A stretch of 7,712 nucleotides of DNA from the NCBI GenBank assembly GCA_030632225.1, contig DAOVVF010000019.1, positions 1 through 7,712 on the forward strand, given 5' to 3'. Shown here piece by piece: positions 1-6,167 of this stretch. The notes beneath the pieces were generated by a model. The model was not told where the DNA came from. It saw only the letters and a list, made by a program, of their open reading frames with translations, and ran no database searches. The translations under genes and the position numbers were made by a program. This DNA is from Candidatus Parcubacteria bacterium (lineage in GTDB: Bacteria; Patescibacteriota; Patescibacteriia; UBA1558; GWA2-36-10). Position 1 is the first letter of the stretch. Each line of letters begins with the position of its first letter.

Positions 1-154
1 CTTCAACTTCAACAAAATGAAGTGTCCATTGTTTTACCCACGGAGTCTTATGTTTTTCCGTACAGGGTAGAATATCTGTTTTGATTATTTTAATCTTTTG
101 TAAAACCCCTGTATTGATTAAACTTTCTTCAATTATTGCGCCTGTAAATACCAT
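1..154 (-). CDS. Unrecognised small protein, N-terminal 51 codons only (runs off the left edge)
   Basis: An ATG at 154-152 opens a frame that stays open to the window edge. It starts MVFTGAIIEESLINTG and ends in ...KQWTLHFVEVE. The ATG follows the pheS TAG stop after a single base, so translation is probably coupled to pheS. The visible part looks like alternating beta strands and charged segments, with no signal peptide or membrane segment. It is not the start of PheT, the usual partner after pheS, because the typical PheT opening (MKxSxxWL-like) is absent. From memory it resembles short uncharacterised proteins common in Patescibacteria, with a 'TPW.K.WTLH' core, but I cannot name a family or function. 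It is probably real, given the tight coupling and open frame. The C-terminus is outside the window. Confidence 0.6.
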   Translation of the reverse strand, partial: MVFTGAIIEESLINTGVLQKIKIIKTDILPCTEKHKTPWVKQWTLHFVEVE

Positions 155-155
155 A

Positions 156-1160
156 CTAAAACTGTTTTAAAAACCTTAAGTCTCCTGATTGTAGTAATCT
201 AATATCATCAATACGATACTTCATCATTACTAATCTAGTTAAACCTAAACCAAAAGCAAATCCTGAATACTCGTTAGGATCAATACCACCAAATTTCAAT
301 ACTTCAGGATGGACCATACCGCAAGGCATTAATTCTACCCAACCTGATTGCTTACAAACACTACAACCCTTACCTTCACATACTAAACACTTTATATCTA
401 ACTCAAAACCTGGTTCTACAAAAGGAAAGAAACCAGGACGTAATCTAACATCTACATCTGTTTGAAAAACAGCAGATAGCAAAGCTTTCATTACAGCAAT
501 TAGATTACCAATGTTAATATCCTTATCAACCATTAATCCTTCTAGTTGATGAAAGGTATGATCATGAGAAGCATCAGTAGCTTCATATCTAAATACTCTG
601 CCTGGAAATATACCTCTGAAAGGTACCCCATGCTTTTCTAACATTCTAACTTGTAGATTAGAAGTATGTGTTCTTAGTAAATGATTGTTTTCTAGCCAAA
701 AAGTATCTTGCGTATCTCTAGCAGGATGATCTTCAGGAATATTTAATGATGTAAAGTTGTAGAAATCTGATTCTAGTTGAGGACCATCGTAAACAGAAAA
801 ACCTAATTTAGTAAAAGCTTCTTCTACTTCATACTGTACCTGAGTTAAAGGATGCAAACTGCCTTGTTTTTTCTTAGTACCAGGCATAGTAGCATCAAAA
901 GCTTTAGTGCCCTTAGTCTGTTTAATAATCCTCTCTGTTTTAGTAAATATATCAGTTAATTCTTGTTTAACTTCATTAGCTAATTTACCTACCTTAGGCT
1001 TTTCTTCTTTAGCTAGATTCTTTACTTCTTTTAGTATATTAGTTAATTCACCTTTACGTCCTAAATACTTAACTTTTAGATCAGCTAAAAACTGACTATC
1101 TTTAGCAGTCTCCAGTTCTTTTAATATCTGTTTTTTTAATTCTTCAAGTTTTTTCTCCAT
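156..1160 (-). CDS. pheS: Phenylalanyl-tRNA synthetase, alpha subunit
   Basis: PheS is the catalytic chain of the cytoplasmic (alpha-beta)2 enzyme that charges tRNA-Phe using ATP. The 334 residues match the usual bacterial length. Residues 1-85 are the charged coiled-coil arm that contacts tRNA. The class II core follows: HPLTQVQYEVEEAF (103-116), the HPARDTQDTF block (145-154), LLRTHTSNLQ (161-170), motif 2 with FRYEATDASHDHTFHQLEG (190-208), and motif 3 GFAFGLGLTRL (300-310) with Arg309. The C-terminus DLRFLKQF is typical. Cys258, Cys261, Cys266 and Cys269 form a CxxC-x4-CxxC knuckle before GMVHPEVL (281-288), as in many bacterial PheS with this insert. Position 308 is Thr where E. coli-type enzymes have Glu in G-G-ERL. 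The ATG is 2 nt after the stop of the membrane protein gene and has no clear Shine-Dalgarno motif. The next gene downstream is not pheT, at least not immediately. Confidence 0.98.
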   Translation of the reverse strand: MEKKLEELKKQILKELETAKDSQFLADLKVKYLGRKGELTNILKEVKNLAKEEKPKVGKLANEVKQELTDIFTKTERIIKQTKGTKAFDATMPGTKKKQGSLHPLTQVQYEVEEAFTKLGFSVYDGPQLESDFYNFTSLNIPEDHPARDTQDTFWLENNHLLRTHTSNLQVRMLEKHGVPFRGIFPGRVFRYEATDASHDHTFHQLEGLMVDKDINIGNLIAVMKALLSAVFQTDVDVRLRPGFFPFVEPGFELDIKCLVCEGKGCSVCKQSGWVELMPCGMVHPEVLKFGGIDPNEYSGFAFGLGLTRLVMMKYRIDDIRLLQSGDLRFLKQF

Positions 1161-1162
1161 AA

Positions 1163-1558
1163 CTATATATTATCATCAACTTTTTGACGAAAGAGTAGAA
1201 TAACAAATTCTAACACACTGGCTAGAATAATCAAGATAAGCATATTCCACCAGCTTAGCACTCTCATAGACTGTAACCAGAGAGCAACTATCAGTACTAT
1301 AGAGAATATAATACCCTGTCTAAAGGATTCAGTAACCATTACTCTGACAACGCCTCTTTGTCTGTTCCATAGCTTACGAAACCAGAAACCTAGTAATGAT
1401 AGTGTACCTAACAAAGCTAAAAATAGTACTAAGTAGAACAACAAAAAGACTACCCAATTAGCTTGGGTAGGATCAAAGTTGCTTAAGATTACAGAAAAAC
1501 CTAGCCACGCTATTACAGTGGCTAGAACCATACTAACATTGTAGGTTTTAACATGCAT
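1163..1558 (-). CDS. Small four-helix integral membrane protein, unknown function
   Basis: This is a 131-residue hydrophobic protein that I do not recognise as a named family. Four likely membrane segments are visible: about residues 8-25, 36-60, 82-98 and 103-123. Basic residues lie between helices 2 and 3 (RKLWNRQRG, 61-69), and a short charged tail (RQKVDDNI) closes the protein. The basic 2-3 loop suggests, by the positive-inside rule, that both termini are cytoplasmic. There is no cleavable signal, catalytic motif or cysteine cluster. The start is fixed by an in-frame TAG two codons upstream (1564-1562), and its TAG stop lies 2 nt before the pheS ATG. The position between a DciA-like gene and pheS gives no functional clue. 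Small membrane proteins like this are frequent hypothetical genes in reduced genomes. The gene is confidently real; the function is unknown. Confidence 0.85.
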   Translation of the reverse strand: MHVKTYNVSMVLATVIAWLGFSVILSNFDPTQANWVVFLLFYLVLFLALLGTLSLLGFWFRKLWNRQRGVVRVMVTESFRQGIIFSIVLIVALWLQSMRVLSWWNMLILIILASVLEFVILLFRQKVDDNI

Positions 1559-1567
1559 TCTCTATAT

Positions 1568-1596
1568 ATATTACTGGAAAATGGGAGAGAAATCAA
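1568..1596 (-). promoter_or_regulatory. Possible sigma-70-type promoter before the membrane protein-pheS genes
   Basis: On the minus strand, TTGATT (1596-1591) and TAATAT (1573-1568) are separated by 17 bp, each matching the consensus at four of six positions. A start site about 7 nt downstream would fall near 1561, only some 3 nt before the ATG at 1558, giving an almost leaderless message. This is the only gap of more than 4 nt in the cluster. AT-rich DNA produces such pairs by chance, so this is tentative; the -35 box overlaps the stop codon of the DUF721 gene. Confidence 0.3.
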
Positions 1597-1889
1597 CTTA
1601 AGAATCTTAAATCATAAACTATATCTTCGGCTAGTTTATGATTTAGTATGTTAATAAATTCACCTTTCTGAGATTCTATTTCTGTACATAGTTCTCTGGA
1701 TAGTACAGCTATAGTTAATAACCCATTCTTAAAGTAAACAGCTCTAGCTTTTTTAGCAGCTTCCTTTCCAAAAAAATCAGCTACAATACTATTAGCTTGT
1801 TCTATAACTAAAGACTCCTGGATCTTAGTATTCATACCTTTATCCTCTATTCTTTGTTGAGCTAAATCTTTGATAGAATTCCAAGACAT
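1593..1889 (-). CDS. DUF721 / DciA-like protein
   Basis: This 98-residue protein has the DUF721 pattern: an N-terminal helix, a segment around IVADFFGKEAAKKARAVYFK (35-54), a short strand with NGLLTIAVLSRELCTEI (55-71), a Lys/Glu helix that in this family reads 'l...k..il..ln' (here KGEFINILNHKL, 75-86), and the closing strand IVYDLRFL (90-97). In better-studied bacteria DciA loads the replicative helicase DnaB. This is the compact form, essentially the core domain alone, with none of the long tail seen in many DciA proteins. The assignment to the domain is good. The role in helicase loading is inferred from the family, not from this sequence, so no gene symbol is given. Its ATG lies one base after the TAA of the preceding ParB-like gene, suggesting coupled translation. 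It ends with TGA, which supports a standard code. Confidence 0.75.
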   Translation of the reverse strand: MSWNSIKDLAQQRIEDKGMNTKIQESLVIEQANSIVADFFGKEAAKKARAVYFKNGLLTIAVLSRELCTEIESQKGEFINILNHKLAEDIVYDLRFLS

Positions 1890-1890
1890 A

Positions 1891-2556
1891 TTAATCTTTT
1901 AACACTTCCTTAATTATTTCCTGCATTTCATCATTGGGAAGCCAATCTTTATTAAACCTATTTCTTAATAAATCTTCAACATTAGCATAACTATCTTTTA
2001 AATACTTTAAAGCAACAATTAAGGCTTCTTTATCTTGATTAATTCCTCTATGGTAAGTACGCAAGAGATCATAGACTACATGAGCTTCACATTGAGGCTT
2101 TGGTTGGCTATTTAAACTAACTACAAAAGCTTCTATCTCTAACATATCATCACGAATAGCAGCTATTACTCTATGCATACCATCTAAGACCTTGTAATTA
2201 TTATTCTGATGTACAACTAAAATAGGTACTTTAGAAAATTTAAATTCAGCAAATAATTTCATTACTGCTTTATCTTTTTTAAATAGCTCTCTTAGCTGTA
2301 TAACTGAATGCTGACATCTATCAACAATAATTTTATTTAGCTCTGGATTAGTACCAGTTAAATATAGTTCATCTATCTTTAACTTTTTCTTATCCCATTT
2401 AGCATTAGTATCAGTAATATAATCAGCAATAGAATTTAAAGCTATACCAGATTGAGTTAGTAATTGCTGTACTTCATCCTGATTAGCTTCATAGTTATCT
2501 TTAAGAGAAGCTATCAAGTCTTTTAAATATTGTTTGTCTGGAAAGTTAGTTTTCAT
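1891..2556 (-). CDS. ParB/sulfiredoxin-fold-like protein of unknown function
   Basis: In this 221-residue protein the recognisable core is residues 109-147: a strand KVPILVVHQ, a second strand YKVLDG, the signature LDGMHRVIAAI (124-134), then IEAFVVSL (141-148). This fits the ParB/sulfiredoxin fold, where the motif is GERR in ParB and G-x-HR in sulfiredoxin; here it is DGMHR, closer to the sulfiredoxin and ParB-like phage or nuclease type. Flanking regions are helical: 5-105 and 155-220, including SHVV-like EAHVVYDLLRTYHRG (157-171). There is no DNA-binding helix-turn-helix that I can identify, and no parA partner is visible, so chromosome segregation is not supported. The gene starts 4 nt after the helicase stop and ends 1 nt before the DUF721 ATG, so it is probably co-expressed with DNA metabolism genes. 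Fold call moderate; function unknown. Confidence 0.65.
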   Translation of the reverse strand: MKTNFPDKQYLKDLIASLKDNYEANQDEVQQLLTQSGIALNSIADYITDTNAKWDKKKLKIDELYLTGTNPELNKIIVDRCQHSVIQLRELFKKDKAVMKLFAEFKFSKVPILVVHQNNNYKVLDGMHRVIAAIRDDMLEIEAFVVSLNSQPKPQCEAHVVYDLLRTYHRGINQDKEALIVALKYLKDSYANVEDLLRNRFNKDWLPNDEMQEIIKEVLKD

Positions 2557-2560
2557 ATAC

Positions 2561-5473
2561 TTATTTATTCTGCTCTACAAAATGACGTGTACTTTTGCCA
2601 TCACAATATTCACAGTTGTGATTTGCTTTAGGTTTAAAGTCTTGAGCTAATATTTTATCTATAATCTTAGAAGCCCAATCTTTAACTTTAGCTATTTCTT
2701 CTTTAGTACCAACAAAAGATAATTCACTGTTATTTTTTAAATAGTAGAAACTAAGATTATCTACTCTTGTATTAAATACTTCTTCAGATGCTATTTGATA
2801 GAATAACAACTGTCTTTTATTGGCTGGTCTCAGAGCTTTCTTAGGACTTTGATCTGTCTTGTAATCAATAATATGCCATTTACTATCTTGTTGATCAATT
2901 CTGTCTATTCTACCTCTTACACTGTGTCCTGCTATCTTAATAGTAAAGCCTTTTTCTAGAAAGACTGGTACTGTCCAATTACCTTTATGTATATTATAGT
3001 ACTCTTTTAGTATTTTAACACCATCTTGTCTATATTTTTCTTTATCTTCAGAAGATGGATACCAATCATCTTCCCAATTCTCTTCATATAATTTTAATAG
3101 CTCTTTTTCTGTTGGATAGCTTATCTTCTTGCTTTTATCAAATAAATTATCTTGTCCTCCACTACTTCTGTCTATAATCAACTGATAGAACTTTTGTAGA
3201 GTATGGTGCATAGTATTACCAAAACTAAAACTAGCACTGCCTTTAAAAGGCACTTTAACTATATACCTGTAGAAAAACTGTCTGGGACAAATTTCATAAG
3301 ACTGTAATTGAGAAAAAGAAAATATCTTAGGTAAACTATACTTAACAGCTTGTTTCTTCTGAACAACTGCTTTAGGTTCTTTAACTGCTTGAGTGCTTTT
3401 AACAGCTAACTTAGCTTCTTGTATAAATCTAGAAGGTTTTCTTTCTGTAACACCACCATAGTCTTTAGCCCAGGTAAGATAAACAGCTTGTTTAGCTCTG
3501 GTTAAAGCTACATAGAATAGTCTTCTTTCTTCCTGTAAATGAGCATCTCCTTTAGGTAAACTTTCTTTGATAAATTCTTCAGGCATAGTAATAGGATCTT
3601 TCCTTTCTATACTAGGAAACCTTAGGTGTACTAAATTAGCTACAAATACATATTTAAATTCTAGTCCTTTAGCACCATGTATAGTCATTACCTTAATTAC
3701 ATCAGGACCAGCTTCTTTATCATACTGCATAGCTCCTTGATCTCCTGATTCTAATTCCATTTTCATTAAATTAAGGAAGTTATGAACACTAGCTTCTCCT
3801 ACAGCAGTTTCTTCCCAGTCTCTTATCTTCTTGTAGAACTGGTTGATAAACTGAATTTGTTCCTGATTATACTGACTGTCTTCTAAACCAAGTGTTTGTA
3901 AATAGCCACTGTCTTCTAACCAGGTATATACTACTTGAGAAACTGTTTGTTCTTTAGCTAGTTCTGTATGCTTATCAACTTGCTCAAGAATTCTAGTAAT
4001 TACCTTATTATCACTATCTGGTAATTTAATATAGCTATTATATGCTTTTAGTGTGAAATATAGGCTCCAGCTCTTTTTAGTAGCTAAGTGATTTAGATTT
4101 ATAATACTGGCTGGTTTAAGGTTAAAGATAGGTAAAGACAGTATTCTTAGCATAGCATCTGATTCATGATAGTTATCTAGTAATTTTAGATAAGCTATAA
4201 TATCTAAGACTATATCTTGAGAATACAAGCCTCTGGAAGCCATAAACTGATGAGGAAATCCTTTCTTCCTCATCATCGCTACAAACCCCTGGGCTTGGTC
4301 ATTAGCTCGTACTAGAATAGCAAAGTCAGACCATATAGCATCTTTATCTTTCTTCCTTATCTCCTGTATCTTGTTTAAAATACCATCTATCTCTGAATTC
4401 TTGTCAACATATGACAATACTTCTACTTTTCCTTTGTTAGTACTATGACTCTTTAACTTCTTGCTTAATCCTTTTTTTAACTGATACTCTAGCCTATCAG
4501 GATTATTAAGCTGGATAAAGTTGTAAGCAGTATCTAATATAGTCTGTCCAGAACGATAGTTGTCTGTTAAAAATATTTCCGTTAAACCTTTGTAATCTTT
4601 TTTAAAGCTTAGGATATTAGATACAGCTGCACCTCTAAACTTGTAAATAGCTTGATCATCATCACCAACTACCATTAGATTGTTCTTAGGAGCAGCTAGT
4701 AATTTAATTAATTCATACTGAGCCCAGTTAGTATCTTGAAACTCATCTACCAGTATATATTTAAATTGTTCTCTAAACTTCTTTATAATACCTGGTCTTT
4801 TTTTAAATAGCTTGAGAGTATAGTTAATTAAATCACCAAAGTCTAAAGCATTACTATCTAGAAGGAGTTGTTGATATACATGGTAAGCATTAGCTACTTC
4901 TCTTATTCTTAAACTTTCTTGTTCTACTTCTTCTCTGTCTCCAGTCTGATCAGTATTTAAATGTACTTCTTCAGCATACTTAAGATAGTCTTCAGGGTAT
5001 ATAACTTCATCTTTACACCTAGAGAAGTGAGTAAGTAAAGAATGAATAAATCTAGTTGGAGAACCTAAAGGCTGATAGTAGTCTAAATTAAATTTATCTA
5101 GGTTTTCTCTAACTAATAACCAAGCACTAGTATTGTCTAGTATTTTAAAGTCATTAGATAAACCTATATCAATAGCATAGTCTTTTAGTATTCTTTCACA
5201 AAAACCATGAAAAGTATGTATCCATAAATCAGAATATCCTAGAGGTAATAGCTTATCTACTCTTTCTAGCATTTCATAGGCTGCTTTTTCAGTAAAAGTA
5301 ACAGCTAGTATTTGTTCTGGTTTAGCTTTCTTTGAGTCTATAATACTAGCTATTCTTTGAGTAATAACTGTAGTCTTACCAGTACCTGCTCCTGCTATTA
5401 AAATAGCGGGCCCTGAATCATGGGTAACCGCTTGTTTTTGGGAGGTATTTAGCTGTTTTTTAGTAATATTCAT
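2561..5473 (-). CDS. UvrD/PcrA-type superfamily 1 helicase fused to a C-terminal PD-(D/E)XK (RecB-like) nuclease
   Basis: This 970-residue ATP-driven DNA helicase-nuclease is probably involved in repair or processing of broken or blocked DNA. Helicase motifs in order: Q motif LNTSQKQAV (8-16), Walker A AGAGTGKT (27-34, Lys33), FTEKAA (60-65), IHTFHGFC (85-92), Walker B VDEFQD (242-247), GDDDQAIYKFRG (270-281), DNYRSG (304-309), VMTIHGAKGLEF (595-606) and VALTRAK (655-661). A linker (about 680-715) leads to the nuclease: CPRQFFYRY (729-737), GNTMHH (752-757), GRIDRID (854-860), IIDYKT (868-873) and QLLFY (888-892), a complete catalytic set. AddB-type Fe-S proteins have C...CxxC-x5-C; here Cys729, Cys954 and Cys957 are present but the last position is Arg963, beside His964. 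The layout resembles AdnA/AdnB and AddB. An in-frame TAA 12 nt upstream supports this start. It is the first gene of the cluster. Confidence 0.95.
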   Translation of the reverse strand: MNITKKQLNTSQKQAVTHDSGPAILIAGAGTGKTTVITQRIASIIDSKKAKPEQILAVTFTEKAAYEMLERVDKLLPLGYSDLWIHTFHGFCERILKDYAIDIGLSNDFKILDNTSAWLLVRENLDKFNLDYYQPLGSPTRFIHSLLTHFSRCKDEVIYPEDYLKYAEEVHLNTDQTGDREEVEQESLRIREVANAYHVYQQLLLDSNALDFGDLINYTLKLFKKRPGIIKKFREQFKYILVDEFQDTNWAQYELIKLLAAPKNNLMVVGDDDQAIYKFRGAAVSNILSFKKDYKGLTEIFLTDNYRSGQTILDTAYNFIQLNNPDRLEYQLKKGLSKKLKSHSTNKGKVEVLSYVDKNSEIDGILNKIQEIRKKDKDAIWSDFAILVRANDQAQGFVAMMRKKGFPHQFMASRGLYSQDIVLDIIAYLKLLDNYHESDAMLRILSLPIFNLKPASIINLNHLATKKSWSLYFTLKAYNSYIKLPDSDNKVITRILEQVDKHTELAKEQTVSQVVYTWLEDSGYLQTLGLEDSQYNQEQIQFINQFYKKIRDWEETAVGEASVHNFLNLMKMELESGDQGAMQYDKEAGPDVIKVMTIHGAKGLEFKYVFVANLVHLRFPSIERKDPITMPEEFIKESLPKGDAHLQEERRLFYVALTRAKQAVYLTWAKDYGGVTERKPSRFIQEAKLAVKSTQAVKEPKAVVQKKQAVKYSLPKIFSFSQLQSYEICPRQFFYRYIVKVPFKGSASFSFGNTMHHTLQKFYQLIIDRSSGGQDNLFDKSKKISYPTEKELLKLYEENWEDDWYPSSEDKEKYRQDGVKILKEYYNIHKGNWTVPVFLEKGFTIKIAGHSVRGRIDRIDQQDSKWHIIDYKTDQSPKKALRPANKRQLLFYQIASEEVFNTRVDNLSFYYLKNNSELSFVGTKEEIAKVKDWASKIIDKILAQDFKPKANHNCEYCDGKSTRHFVEQNK

Positions 5474-5476
5474 GCT

Positions 5477-5497
5477 CTTATTTTAGCTTAAAATAAG
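5477..5497. repeat. Perfect 9-3-9 inverted repeat, putative operator
   Basis: CTTATTTTA (5477-5485) and TAAAATAAG (5489-5497) are perfect reverse complements separated by GCT. The 21-bp element begins 3 bp upstream of the helicase start codon and covers the whole proposed -10 box (5480-5485). With only two G-C pairs and no following T tract, it is a poor terminator stem, so an operator for a dimeric repressor fits better. It does not match the classic LexA boxes (CTGT-N8-ACAG or GAAC-N4-GTTC). A further half-site copy, TTATTTTAG, occurs at 5552-5560. The regulator is not visible in this window. Confidence 0.5.
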
Positions 5498-5508
5498 GGG
5501 GAGGTAAA
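5480..5508 (-). promoter_or_regulatory. Probable promoter of the helicase-pheS cluster
   Basis: Reading the minus strand, TTTACC (5508-5503, four of six consensus positions) and TAAAAT (5485-5480, five of six) have an ideal 17-bp spacer. The predicted start site, about 7 nt past the -10 box, falls on or beside the A of the ATG at 5473, so the message may be leaderless. No Shine-Dalgarno motif is present. Its place at the head of a tightly packed cluster, with an inverted repeat over the -10, makes it the most convincing promoter here, although it is predicted from sequence alone. Confidence 0.45.
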
Positions 5509-5601
5509 GTGGAGTTAGTGGTGAACTATTGTACTGAAAATTTAAAATCTATTATTTTAGAACTGAAGAGATGGTCTGAATTTCAAATTTAGTATTTGTT
5601 A

Positions 5602-5630
5602 TTTACATAATGGCTAAATTTAGTTATTCT
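5602..5630 (+). promoter_or_regulatory. Possible promoter of the two small plus-strand genes, with a palindrome in the spacer
   Basis: TTTACA (5602-5607, five of six) and TATTCT (5625-5630, four of six) are 17 bp apart on the plus strand, which would give a leader of roughly 45 nt before the ATG at 5684. A perfect 10-bp palindrome, CTAAATTTAG (5614-5623), lies in the spacer. A near copy, TCAAATTTAG (5583-5592), lies 31 bp upstream, about three helical turns. A repressor site is possible, but the DNA is very AT-rich and other -10-like strings occur nearby (for example TTTAAT at 5675-5680). The rest of the 5474-5683 gap shows no tRNA, terminator or reading frame that I can support. Confidence 0.25.
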
Positions 5631-5683
5631 ATTAATAAGTATATATGCAACTTATTGACTAAAATAACAATTAATTTAATTTC

Positions 5684-5911
5684 ATGTTTAATAATTCAAA
5701 AATCGACAGTACTAATTTAACTAGCTCAGAGCCAATTGTTAACTATGATGATAGTCAACTTAAAAATGATGGGTATAAATTAAGATATGCTCTAAATCCA
5801 AAAAATCCTACATACAATCAAGTAATTAATGAATGCAAAACTCAACAACTTTTATATAAAACTATTCTTATAGCAAATAATCAGGAACATATTTGGATTA
5901 AAGAAAATTAA
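5684..5911 (+). CDS. Small hypothetical protein, 75 residues
   Basis: I do not recognise this protein. It is polar and rich in Asn, Lys, Ser and Thr. Residues 1-25 look disordered (MFNNSKIDSTNLTSSEP...). The rest (28-75) looks folded, with GYKLRYALNPKNPTYNQV (30-47), a helix around VINECKTQQLLYKTI (47-61) and a closing strand with an aromatic residue (EHIWIKEN, 68-75). There is one Cys, no membrane segment and no catalytic motif. A TAA at 5672-5674 limits upstream extension. There is no Shine-Dalgarno motif. G+C is about 25% by hand count, well below the 27-43% in sampled lines of the minus-strand cluster, which suggests a different history or weak constraint. It points away from the helicase gene and is followed 50 nt later by a second small gene on the same strand. 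Being short and unsupported by homology, it could be a chance frame, though the Asn- and Lys-rich globular look favours a real protein. Confidence 0.5.
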   Translation: MFNNSKIDSTNLTSSEPIVNYDDSQLKNDGYKLRYALNPKNPTYNQVINECKTQQLLYKTILIANNQEHIWIKEN

Positions 5912-5961
5912 ATTAATTTCCACATTATTTAATACGGAACTAAATATTAAAATTTATACCT

Positions 5962-6165
5962 ATGAAAAAATTATGTTTTATATGCCAAAAAGTAATCACT
6001 GATAATAATAGGCTTGCAATTGAATCAATAACGCATGTAGGAATAAAATTTAACATCAAGAAAAGGCTAAAGCAATTTAAAGAATTAATAACGATTACTA
6101 ATAATTTAAAATATATTCATTTAAATTGTTATGAAAAAATAGAAAAAGAATTAGAAAATAAATAA
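5962..6165 (+). CDS. Small putative zinc-binding protein, 67 residues
   Basis: I do not recognise a family. The notable feature is a CxxC at residues 5-8 (LCFICQKVI) paired with HLNC at 53-56, giving Cx2C-x44-Hx2C, a ligand set typical of small treble-clef or PARP-like zinc modules with a longer loop. Between them lie a strand region (LAIESITHVGIKF, 18-30), a basic patch (KKRLKQFK, 33-40) and ELITITNNLKYIH (41-53). The C-terminus is a short charged helix (YEKIEKELENK). G+C is only about 20% by hand count. The start is limited by an in-frame TAA at 5941-5943. No Shine-Dalgarno motif is seen. A terminator-like hairpin begins 2 nt after the stop, which supports a genuine gene end. It may share a transcript with the 75-codon gene. 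A role in nucleic acid binding is possible from the basic zinc-module look, but this is a guess. Confidence 0.6.
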   Translation: MKKLCFICQKVITDNNRLAIESITHVGIKFNIKKRLKQFKELITITNNLKYIHLNCYEKIEKELENK

Positions 6166-6167
6166 TT

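Noticed and set aside
907..1095. Open frame of 62 codons on the plus strand
   Set aside because: It lies wholly antisense to the coiled-coil part of pheS, has no recognisable domain and is explained as a mirror of Lys/Glu-rich codons.
1891..2556. Chromosome partition protein ParB
   Set aside because: There is no GERR motif, no identifiable helix-turn-helix, no parA neighbour and no parS-like site. Only the general ParB/Srx-like core is supported.
5477..5497. Transcription terminator
   Set aside because: The stem has only two G-C pairs, has no T tract on either side (G-rich on the right, the start codon on the left), and sits at a gene start, not at a gene end.
5474..5683. tRNA, small RNA or riboswitch in the divergent gap
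   Set aside because: No cloverleaf, no CCA end and no G-C-rich paired helices were found. The only structures are short AT-rich inverted repeats better read as protein-binding sites.
5684..6165. Toxin-antitoxin module
   Set aside because: Two small same-strand genes suggest it, but the 50-nt gap is long for such a pair, neither product shows a known toxin or antitoxin motif, and no DNA-binding fold is recognisable.
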